From Ruthenibacterium lactatiformans (GTDB lineage Bacteria > Bacillota > Clostridia > Oscillospirales > Ruminococcaceae): a stretch of DNA of 64,000 nucleotides. The notes below the pieces were generated by a model. The model was not told where the DNA came from, ran no database searches, and saw only the letters and a program-made list of their open reading frames with translations. Positions 9,541-16,211 of this stretch are shown here, piece after piece. How positions within the stretch are numbered: position 1 is the first letter of the stretch; each line of letters begins with the position of its first letter. Location: positions 186,001 to 250,000 of the forward strand of contig NZ_JXXK01000002.1 of the NCBI RefSeq assembly GCF_000949455.1, given 5' to 3'. The position numbers and the translations under genes were made by a program.

Positions 9541-9580
9541 CAAAACAAAGGGCGGTTCGCTTGAAACCGCCCTTTGTAAG
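9541..9580 (-). terminator. rpmE terminator
   Basis: Reverse strand: 13-bp perfect stem ACAAAGGGCGGTT / AACCGCCCTTTGT closing a short loop, followed by TTGTT. It lies 11 bases after the rpmE stop. Confidence 0.85.
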
Positions 9581-9587
9581 GAACCTA

Positions 9588-9791
9588 TTATTCGCCCAGA
9601 TTGAAACGCTTTTTAAAGCGGTCCACGCGTCCGCCGGTATCAACCAGCTTCTGCTTGCCGGTGTAGAACGGATGGCACTTGTTGCAAACCTCGACGTGGA
9701 TCTCCTTCTTCGTGGAGCGGGTCGTGAACGTGTTGCCGCAGGCACAGGTGATCACCGCTTCCTCGTACTTCGGATGGATGCCCTCTTTCAC
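9588..9791 (-). CDS. rpmE: 50S ribosomal protein L31
   Basis: A 67-aa ribosomal protein of the large subunit. It has the zinc-binding form: CACGN and CNKCH supply cysteine ligands, and KEGIHPKYEE at the start is diagnostic. It probably starts at a GTG codon, with AGAGGTGA upstream. A 17-spaced promoter lies at 9834-9862 and a strong terminator follows, so it is mostly a single-gene unit. Confidence 0.97.
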   Translation of the reverse strand: MKEGIHPKYEEAVITCACGNTFTTRSTKKEIHVEVCNKCHPFYTGKQKLVDTGGRVDRFKKRFNLGE

Positions 9792-9833
9792 TTGTATTCA
9801 CCTCTTTCTGGTTTATGACATTGGGGGCCATGC

Positions 9834-9862
9834 TTAATACATGCGCCCATCACAACCTTCAA
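9834..9862 (-). promoter_or_regulatory. promoter of rpmE
   Basis: Reverse strand TTGAAG (9857-9862), 17-base spacer, TATTAA (9834-9839); about 45 bases upstream of the rpmE start. Confidence 0.55.
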
Positions 9863-9970
9863 TAGGAGGCTACCAGCGTGCGCCATCCTGTGCGCACGGA
9901 GCAGCCATCGGAACGATTGCCCTCATATTTTACCACGTTCCCGAGGGAAATGCAAGCGGTATTTGTCCGC

Positions 9971-11683
9971 TTATTTCAGAAGCGGCTCCACAGCGGCGGC
10001 CAGCGCTTTTTGCTGTGCCTCGGCCTCGGCAAGGTCTTTGCCCAGCGTGGTAAAGTAGGTCTTGATCTTCGGTTCGGTACCCGAGGGGCGCACCACTACA
10101 CTGGCGCCGCCCGCCAGTGTGTAGATGAGCACGTTGGCCGCCGGCAGCTCGATGGGCTCCGTTTTGCCCGTGGCTACGTCCGTTTTGGTGCGTGCCTTGT
10201 AGTCTGCCACCGTTACGACCTTGTATCCCGCAAATTCCGCCGGCGGGTTCTCCCGCAGCTTTGTCATGATGCCCGCCATGGTCTCCATGCCGGACAGGCC
10301 CGGGAATTCATAGCTGTTCACTTTGTTCAGGTAACGGCCATACTCGGCGTAAATGCGCTCCAGCTCCTCCTTGATGGACGAGCCGATGCTGCGGTAATAG
10401 GCCGCCATTTCGCAGATGAGCATGGAGCCTACGACGGCATCCTTGTCACGTACATAGCTGCCCGCCAGGTAGCCATAGCTCTCCTCAAAGCCGAAGATAA
10501 AGCGCTCCACCTCGCCTGCGGCCTCCAGCCCGGCGATCTGGTCGCCGATCCATTTGAAGCCCGTAAGCACGTTTCGGCATTCCACCCCGTAATGCGCGGC
10601 CACAACGTCCGCCAGCGGCGTGGAGACGATGGATTTAACGCACACCGGGGCTTTGGGCATGGTGCCGTTCTCGGTGCGGCCCTTGCAGATATAATCCAGC
10701 AACAGCACGCCCACCTCGTTGCCGGAAAGCAGCTGATAGCTGCCGTCCTTACAGCGCACGGCAATGCCCACGCGGTCGGCGTCCGGGTCGGTGGCAAGCA
10801 TCAGATCCGCGCCGGATTTTTCCGCCAGCGCAAGGCCCAGGGCCAGCGCCTCACGAATCTCGGGGTTGGGATACGGGCAAGTGGGGAAATTACCGTCCGG
10901 ATACTGCTGCTCGGGCACAATGGTGATATCCGTAATGCCGATATCCCCCAGCACGCGGGTGACAGGCACGAGGCCCGAACCGTTCAGCGGCGAATACACC
11001 AGCTTCAGCCCCGCGGTTTTGCACAAACCCGGGCGAACGCTCTGGGCCTTGATGTTCTCATACAGCGCCTCGATGGTGTCCTGGCCGATGTACTCGATGC
11101 CGCCCTGCTCCAGTGCCGCGTCGAAATCCGCCAGCCTGATGCCCGCGAAAATATCGGTGGCCTGCATCTCGGCATAGACCGCGTCGGCGGCTTCGCTGGT
11201 CATCTGGCAGCCGTCCGGCCCGTAGGCCTTATAGCCGTTGTATTTGGCCGGGTTGTGGCTGGCCGTCACCATGATGCCGGCGTCGCAGTGCAGATAGCGC
11301 GTGGCAAAGCTGAGCGCCGGAACGGGCATCAGCTCCTTGTAAAGATACGCCTTGACGCCGTTGCCTGCCAGCACGCGCGCGGCCTCCCGCGCAAACACGT
11401 CGCTTTTGATGCGGCTGTCGTAGGAGATGGCAACGCTTTTTTTGCCGCCCTGCTTGTTCAGATAATTTGCCAAACCCTGCGTGGCCTTACGCACCATATA
11501 GATGTTCATGCGGTTCGTGCCCGCACCCAGCACGCCGCGCAGGCCCGCGGTGCCGAACTCCAGCTCCACCGCGAAACGGTCCTGTATCTCTGCGTCAATG
11601 CCCTGAATGCTGAGCAGCTCGGGCTTCAGGTCCTTATCCTCCAGTTCGGCGGCAAGCCACCGTTCATATTCCTGCTGATACAT
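9971..11683 (-). CDS. pgcA: phosphoglucomutase / phosphomannomutase (alpha-D-phosphohexomutase)
   Basis: About 570 aa from MYQQEYERWLAAEL at 11683. Converts glucose-1-phosphate and glucose-6-phosphate for cell-wall and glycogen precursors. The active-site phosphoserine loop is TASHNPAKYNGYKAYG (Ser near residue 143); the metal loop DPDADRVG and the sugar-binding GFEESYGYLAGSYVRDKD follow, and the C-terminal phosphate-binding VRPSGTEPKIK is intact. Length and motifs fit the PgcA type of Bacillota. An earlier in-frame start exists upstream, but the residues it would add are unlike the family. It has its own promoter (11777-11805), divergent from comM. Confidence 0.93.
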   Translation of the reverse strand: MYQQEYERWLAAELEDKDLKPELLSIQGIDAEIQDRFAVELEFGTAGLRGVLGAGTNRMNIYMVRKATQGLANYLNKQGGKKSVAISYDSRIKSDVFAREAARVLAGNGVKAYLYKELMPVPALSFATRYLHCDAGIMVTASHNPAKYNGYKAYGPDGCQMTSEAADAVYAEMQATDIFAGIRLADFDAALEQGGIEYIGQDTIEALYENIKAQSVRPGLCKTAGLKLVYSPLNGSGLVPVTRVLGDIGITDITIVPEQQYPDGNFPTCPYPNPEIREALALGLALAEKSGADLMLATDPDADRVGIAVRCKDGSYQLLSGNEVGVLLLDYICKGRTENGTMPKAPVCVKSIVSTPLADVVAAHYGVECRNVLTGFKWIGDQIAGLEAAGEVERFIFGFEESYGYLAGSYVRDKDAVVGSMLICEMAAYYRSIGSSIKEELERIYAEYGRYLNKVNSYEFPGLSGMETMAGIMTKLRENPPAEFAGYKVVTVADYKARTKTDVATGKTEPIELPAANVLIYTLAGGASVVVRPSGTEPKIKTYFTTLGKDLAEAEAQQKALAAAVEPLLK

Positions 11684-11776
11684 CAATATGCCCCCGCTTT
11701 CCGGGAAAGCTGCGCTTCCCCTTTTCAGTCTCAGGCGGCCGAAGCGCCGCGCGGCGTGCCGCCTTTTATACTTCTT

Positions 11777-11805
11777 ATCATAAGCCATGGGCCTGGGCCT
11801 GTCAA
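11777..11805 (-). promoter_or_regulatory. promoter of the phosphoglucomutase gene
   Basis: Reverse strand TTGACA (11800-11805), 17-base spacer, TATGAT (11777-11782), giving a leader of about 85 bases. A close to consensus sigma-A promoter. Confidence 0.75.
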
Positions 11806-11812
11806 TTCGCAC

Positions 11813-11841
11813 TTGTACAAAAATGACGCGCAAGTTATACT
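11813..11841 (+). promoter_or_regulatory. promoter of comM
   Basis: TTGTAC (11813-11818), 17-base spacer, TATACT (11836-11841), about 65 bases upstream of the comM start and back-to-back with the phosphoglucomutase promoter. comM transcription may thus run into the prophage left end, against its lysis genes. Confidence 0.65.
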
Positions 11842-11907
11842 AAAAACACACCCATATGGGCGTACCGGCGCGAAGTGCGGCGGAAAACGGCGAAAGGCGG
11901 CGGAAGG

Positions 11908-12969
11908 ATGTTTGCAAGGATCAACAGCCTGGGCGTATATGCGCTGAATGGCTTCAGTGTGAGCGTGGAGGCGGATATCAGCGGCGGACTGCCTCAATTC
12001 ACCATCGTGGGCCTGCCGGACAGCGCTGTGCGCGAGGCCACGGACCGCGTGCGCAGCGCGCTGAAAAACCTGTCCTTCGTCTGGCCCGTCAGCCGGATCA
12101 CCGTCAATCTCGCTCCCGGCGATATCCGCAAGACCGGCCCTGTGTACGACCTGCCTGTTCTTCTTGCCATTCTGGCTGCCTCCGGGCAGCTGCCCGTCCC
12201 CGGCCCGGAGGACGCCTTCATCGGCGAGCTTTCGCTGGACGGCGGCGTGCGCAGTGTGACGGGCGTGCTGCCCATGGCGCTGGCCGCGGTGCAGCAGGGC
12301 GTGCGCCGCCTGTTCGTTCCCGCCGAAAACGCGGCCGAGGCCGCGGCAGCCGGCGCGCTTTGTGTTTACCCTGTCCATACGGCGCTGGACGCAGTGCGCC
12401 ATTTGACGGGCGAAGCGCCCATAGAACCGGCACAGCCCGCGGCCTTTGCACCCGGCGGGCCCCGGGACGTACCGGACTTTGCAGATGTCCGGGGCCAGCT
12501 GGAGGCCCGGCGCGCCATGGAGATCGCCGCCGCCGGCGGCCACAATATTTTATTGATCGGCGCGCCGGGCACGGGAAAATCCATGCTGGCCAAACGTCTG
12601 CCGGGCATTCTGCCGCCGCTCTCCCGCACGGAGGCTGTGGAGACGACGAAGGTATATTCTGTGGCGGGCATGCTGCCCCGCGGCAGCGGGCTTGTGAGCC
12701 ACTGCCCGTTCCGCGCGCCGCATCATTCGGTAAGTGCGGCGGGCCTTGTGGGCGGCGGCAGCACGCCGCGTCCCGGCGAGGTGAGCCTCGCACACAACGG
12801 CGTCCTGTTTTTGGATGAGCTGCCCGAATTTCACCGCGACGCTCTGGAGATCCTGCGCCAGCCGCTGGAGGACGGCACGGTCACCGTCAGCCGCGTGGCG
12901 GGCAGCGCGTCATTCCCCAGCAGCATCATGCTGGCCGCCGCCATGAATCCCTGCCCACAAGTTGCATAA
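11908..12969 (+). pseudogene. comM: comM/yifB (Mg-chelatase-like AAA ATPase), 5' part interrupted by prophage 1
   Basis: N-terminal 345 codons of the ComM/YifB ATPase, a hexameric helicase that aids integration of transforming DNA. It starts MFARINSLGVYALNGFSV with GGAAGG upstream. The Lon-like N-terminal domain, Walker A GAPGTGKSMLAKRLPGIL and Walker B VLFLDELPEF are present. The frame reaches AAAMNPCP and then enters phage DNA, adding only QVA before a stop. The next comM codons are at 49,960-50,067, after which the gene is broken again. As it stands it encodes a truncated protein without the sensor and C-terminal domains, so it is probably inactive unless the element excises. Confidence 0.95.
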
Positions 12970-12970
12970 A
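12943..12970. other. attL of prophage 1
   Basis: Left junction. Core ATGAATCCCTGCCCA (12943-12957), identical to 49960-49974, lies in comM codons for MNPCP; the phage arm CAAGTTGCATAAA (12958-12970) follows. The likely crossover dinucleotide is GA at 12945-12946. Confidence 0.85.
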
Positions 12971-12972
12971 AA

Positions 12973-13012
12973 ATAAGCCCCCGGCCAGGAAAAATCCTAA
13001 ACCGGGGGCTTT
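12973..13012 (-). terminator. terminator at the end of the phage late operon
   Basis: Reverse strand stem AAGCCCCCGG / CCGGGGGCTT followed by ATTTTTTAT, directly after the holin gene and just inside attL. It would end the long leftward late transcript before host DNA. Confidence 0.75.
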
Positions 13013-13021
13013 CGTCATATA

Positions 13022-13297
13022 CTATTCGGTTTTGCCAAGCTGTTTCACAGCCTGATTGATGCCCGTGGCCGCAAGTCCGGACACCACGCCGACAGCCGCC
13101 GCCGTGATGGGGTCCGTTGCCGGGAACTCCGGCATGCCCGCGTACAGGGCTACAAGGCCCAGCACAAGGCCAGCGCCGCCGCAGATGACCGGTATGTACT
13201 TGTTGTCCAGCGGTGTGGTTTTCACGCCTGTACCGGCGAGATAGCACAGCACGGTGATGGCTGCGACGGTGCCCAGCCCAAATACAGAAATATCCAT
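13022..13297 (-). CDS. phage holin (Hol44 / phage_holin_5-like)
   Basis: A 91-aa membrane protein. Hydrophobic segments run about residues 8-24, 36-54 and 62-80; TPLDNKYIPVICGGAGLVLG matches Hol44-type holins (holin superfamily V). It forms lesions in the inner membrane that let the endolysin reach the wall. Last gene of the late operon, next to a coiled-coil membrane protein and the endolysin. Confidence 0.8.
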   Translation of the reverse strand: MDISVFGLGTVAAITVLCYLAGTGVKTTPLDNKYIPVICGGAGLVLGLVALYAGMPEFPATDPITAAAVGVVSGLAATGINQAVKQLGKTE

Positions 13298-13299
13298 AA

Positions 13300-13557
13300 T
13301 TATTTACCCTCCATCAATTTTTCAAGGTCGCTGATACGGTGATTTGCGACCTTGATTTGTTCCTCCACAACGGGCATGCGCCGGGCAAAGCCGTTGTGCT
13401 CCCGCACCTCCCGCGTCAGCTCGTCCAGCTTTGTGTCCGTCACAGCCTGCGCTGTGGTGATTTTGTTCTCTGTGCGCCGGGCGGCCGCCGTATTGGTAAT
13501 CACTACGCCCACCAGAGACAGCAGGCCCGTGATAAGCGCGACGATGATGTTCTCCAT
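13300..13557 (-). CDS. small membrane-anchored coiled-coil lysis-cassette protein
   Basis: 85 aa from MENIIVALITGLL at 13557. One N-terminal transmembrane helix (residues 4-22) is followed by a polar coiled coil ending RISDLEKLMEGK. This layout is usual for proteins encoded between endolysin and holin (XhlA-like or holin-modulator role), but no catalytic motif is present, so the role is inferred from position. Confidence 0.65.
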   Translation of the reverse strand: MENIIVALITGLLSLVGVVITNTAAARRTENKITTAQAVTDTKLDELTREVREHNGFARRMPVVEEQIKVANHRISDLEKLMEGK

Positions 13558-13561
13558 CGCC

Positions 13562-14485
13562 TTACACCCCCAACGCAGTTTTGGCCGATTCAATACGCTG
13601 CAGGTATGCTCCCGCCTGCTCGTTCGCGCGTTTTTCCCCAGCTTCCGCCCGGTCAGCGCGTTGCGTCTCTGCGTCGGCGCGCTTGTCCGCTTCATCCGCG
13701 CGGCGGGCCTCGGCATCCGCGCGGGCGTTTGCCGCTTCAAGCTGCGCTTTCAGTTCCTCTGCGCCGCCGCCCGCATCTCCCTGCGCTACGCAGGCCGCGA
13801 ACGCGTCGCCCGGGGAAAGCGTCACCAACCGGCAGCGGTCGGCCAGCACGGCGGCGTAACGCTGCACTCCCGCCACGAAGATGCGAACCCAGCTGTACCC
13901 GCCGGAGCTTCCCACCTCGGCCTGCACCGGGTAGCATGTCCCCTCAATCAGCTTGCCGCCGTTGTAGGACTTGTCCACCGCATTCACATCGGGCGCGGTG
14001 AACACCTCGCATTTGCCGCTCGTCACCTTCAAGAATTTCATGTCGTTGTCCTCCTTGTCCGTTGCATCCGTATAAGTTCCAACCGCGTTTCGAACGCCTG
14101 CATAGCCTGCCGGGTCTATGGCCGTGCCGTAAGCATTACGCACTTCAAAATGCGTGTGCGCGCCGAAGCTGTACCCGGTGTTTCCCATCGTGCCAAGCGC
14201 CGTGCCAGCCTGTACCCGCTGCCCGGCCCGTACACGCAGGCTGCCCGCCGCCAAATGGCAGTAGTAATACTTGCGCCCATCATTTCCGTCAATGCGCACA
14301 TAATAGCCCCACTGCCACGTCAGGCCGCCCGCGCTTTTGGACACGGCACCCGCAAAGCCCACCGTGCCGCCCGCGACGGCGTGCACTGTTTTATCGTCAT
14401 CCCCCACAATGTCAATACCATTGTGGTTCGGTCGGGCCGCCAGTCGAAAGCCGGACGTCACCCGGTTCCTGCCTTCAAAAATCAT
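13562..14485 (-). CDS. endolysin with M23 (LytM-type) peptidase domain
   Basis: About 307 aa from MIFEGRNRVTSG at 14485, where ATGA overlaps the stop of the upstream gene and GGAGGG precedes it. The peptidase domain spans residues 1-125, with zinc ligands in NHNGIDIVG (H and D) and GAHTHFEV (HxH). A middle region (about 145-225) may bind the wall. The C-terminus is a long Ala/Glu/Arg coiled coil, unusual for an endolysin and possibly for oligomerisation or binding the adjacent membrane proteins. It cleaves peptidoglycan cross-bridges at lysis. Confidence 0.85.
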   Translation of the reverse strand: MIFEGRNRVTSGFRLAARPNHNGIDIVGDDDKTVHAVAGGTVGFAGAVSKSAGGLTWQWGYYVRIDGNDGRKYYYCHLAAGSLRVRAGQRVQAGTALGTMGNTGYSFGAHTHFEVRNAYGTAIDPAGYAGVRNAVGTYTDATDKEDNDMKFLKVTSGKCEVFTAPDVNAVDKSYNGGKLIEGTCYPVQAEVGSSGGYSWVRIFVAGVQRYAAVLADRCRLVTLSPGDAFAACVAQGDAGGGAEELKAQLEAANARADAEARRADEADKRADAETQRADRAEAGEKRANEQAGAYLQRIESAKTALGV

Positions 14486-14919
14486 TTTTCTTTTCCCTCC
14501 GCGTTTCCCGGCCATTTCGGCCATTCTATGGTGTACGGAAATCCCGGCTGCTCCGGCACGTCCCGCAGCGCTTGTCGGTATGCGCTCCAGACTTCCTTAT
14601 CTGTCGGTGCATCTTGCAATACGGCAAAATCGCATTTTGCGAGCAGTTCATTTCTTTTTTCTCTAATCTGCGTTGCAAGCGTCTTTTTTTCGTATTCCTT
14701 TGCAGCAGAAAGCCACGACGCCGTATCGTTTCGGATGCAGTCTTCGAGTTCCTCGCGGTAAGTCACAGGCATTGTGTACTCGTCCCATTGCCAGCCTTTT
14801 CTCCCTTCCTGCATCTCCATTTCGCGCACATTCTCAAAAAGCGCGACGCAACTTGTTTTTTCCGTACTTTTGCGGATTTCAAACGTCCCCACTGGTGCAG
14901 CATCTCCGGTTGTGAGCAT
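14482..14919 (-). CDS. tail fibre assembly / chaperone-like protein
   Basis: 145 aa. The C-terminal pattern W-x-x-YRQALRDVPEQPGFP...IEWP is characteristic of phage tail-assembly chaperone proteins of the Tfa / Phage_TAC family encoded next to tail fibres. Its first 41 bases overlap the 3' end of the DGR reverse transcriptase in another frame. RBS AAGGAGG is upstream. It likely helps fold or attach the DGR-diversified fibre. Confidence 0.6.
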   Translation of the reverse strand: MLTTGDAAPVGTFEIRKSTEKTSCVALFENVREMEMQEGRKGWQWDEYTMPVTYREELEDCIRNDTASWLSAAKEYEKKTLATQIREKRNELLAKCDFAVLQDAPTDKEVWSAYRQALRDVPEQPGFPYTIEWPKWPGNAEGKEK

Positions 14920-15763
14920 TTTTCATTGCCTCCTTACAATGTGATATCGAGACGAACGGGTCAAACCGCGTTCGTCTAAAGTTGTAGCTGTCGCACTGCT
15001 TCAATGTCCCCCAGTACGACAGGAGCTGTGACGCCCGGTGTTGTGTGAGCTTTCGTCCGGCAGCGTACCGCGCGGCGCGTGATATGCGATACATGATGTG
15101 TTTTCCCATTATCACGTATCCTCTCCCAAATCGCATACCTAAAAATGGCGCGAGCCTTTCTTTTATTTTTCTTACTTTCCAGACGCCTTTAATGCGCAGC
15201 CCTATCGTTCTCAAGTAATTTTCAATCAGGTACAAGGCTCTTTCGAGAACACGCCTGTTCCCTCCTACGATAATTCCGTCATCTACATACCGCACATATC
15301 CGCATCCCGGCGCGAATTCCTGCGTAATCTTGTAATCCAAGCCCTGCAAATACAGAACCGCCAGATATTGTGATGAATAAAACCCAATTGCAAGGCCGCG
15401 CCCTTGTTTTCCGCTACTTTTGATAATCTCCCATAAAAGGCGAAGCGTCGGTTTGTCTTTCGTGATGCGGTTTCGTAGCATCCATATCAGCGGCTTGTGC
15501 GGGATGCTGTCGTAATATTTCGATACGTCGAACTGTGCATAATACTTGTTTTTCTTATCTGCGAAAAGGCGTTTCGTCCGTTTGATTGCGAGGCGGCAGC
15601 CTTTCCCGGACATATTCCCGCAATCGTAAAAATAGTTTCTTTTTTCAATCGTCTTCCCGATGACATTAAAAACCGCATGGTGTACAAACTGGCTGTGCAA
15701 GTCCGGTATCGTAATGTGCCGTACCTTTCTTTTCGCACCGTCGCGTACATAGAATTCGCGCAT
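14879..15763 (-). CDS. DGR reverse transcriptase (main part)
   Basis: Reverse transcriptase of a diversity-generating retroelement; 294 aa from the first ATG. Catalytic YVRYVDDG (YxDD box) and YAQFDVSKYYDSIPH (motif with the first Asp) are present. IGFYSSQ matches the [IVL]GxxxSQ box specific to DGR enzymes, where retrovirus and group II enzymes have QGxxxSP. It copies the template RNA at 16057-16168 with random incorporation at adenines for homing into the VR. The first 45 or so residues of the family (QIxTxEN...KGKRR) are found in a different frame at 15801-15923. In this frame codons are open back to a TGA at 15869-15871 but contain no normal start. Confidence 0.93.
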   Translation of the reverse strand: MREFYVRDGAKRKVRHITIPDLHSQFVHHAVFNVIGKTIEKRNYFYDCGNMSGKGCRLAIKRTKRLFADKKNKYYAQFDVSKYYDSIPHKPLIWMLRNRITKDKPTLRLLWEIIKSSGKQGRGLAIGFYSSQYLAVLYLQGLDYKITQEFAPGCGYVRYVDDGIIVGGNRRVLERALYLIENYLRTIGLRIKGVWKVRKIKERLAPFLGMRFGRGYVIMGKHIMYRISRAARYAAGRKLTQHRASQLLSYWGTLKQCDSYNFRRTRFDPFVSISHCKEAMKNAHNRRCCTSGDV

Positions 15764-15800
15764 TTTGTGTGCCTTGTACGTGCCTGATTCAAGAACTGTT

Positions 15801-15923
15801 TTAAGCCGCCACGCGGTTCTCGGTATGGATGACCTTATTTCTTGGCCCTCCGGCTCTTCGTTTACCTTTCAGCGTATCGTGTATCGCAATCTTGCAATTT
15901 TCATACGTTGCGATCTGCTGCAT
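15801..15923 (-). pseudogene. N-terminal segment of the DGR reverse transcriptase, out of frame
   Basis: Starting at ATG 15923, this frame reads MQQIATYENCKIAIHDTLKG KRR..., which aligns with the N-terminus of known DGR enzymes (Bordetella Brt: QITTWENLLDAYRKTSHGKRR). It meets TAA at 15801-15803, while the homology continues one base over (LKTVLESGTYKAHKMREF) into the main frame. Skipping a single base near 15804-15810 would join both. Either the enzyme is disabled, there is a recoding event, or the base is an error. Confidence 0.7.
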
Positions 15924-16056
15924 GTGTCCACTTTTTACTCTTGGCATTCATCTGCACCTTTTCCGGCCGCCCGCTCTCGCTACTAGGCCGGTTCCTTTTC
16001 GGTTTCATTTTCGCAATGGAGGATATAGGCCGCTTTTTGAGGTTTTCAAGCAGATA

Positions 16057-16168
16057 AGGGAGCGCGACGCCCTGTTCCAGTTCGCGTTCGAGGGAGTGTT
16101 CCACCAATTCCCGTACCAAGCGCCAGCATTCGAGCCGTTGGCAAAGTTGCCACGAGACAGCAACGCCG
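16057..16168 (-). repeat. DGR template repeat (TR)
   Basis: 112 bp non-coding template, 210 bases from its partner VR (16267-16378), 105 of 112 positions identical. In the coding sense it has AAC codons at the positions that vary. Of the seven differences, six have A in the TR coding strand (A to T three times, A to G twice, A to C once) and one is T to G. The roughly 130-290 bases between TR and the reverse transcriptase are the usual structured DGR RNA spacer. Confidence 0.95.
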
Positions 16169-16211
16169 CATATAGCCTATACCCCTTTTTTCGCATTTCA
16201 AGCCGTCTGCA

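Noticed and set aside
9878..11947. 689-codon forward frame
   Set aside because: Antisense shadow of the phosphoglucomutase gene and promoter region.
15764..16056. Possible Avd accessory gene between DGR target and reverse transcriptase
   Set aside because: Only short reverse-strand frames (35-72 codons) exist here and none has the helical bundle pattern of Avd; treated as DGR RNA spacer.
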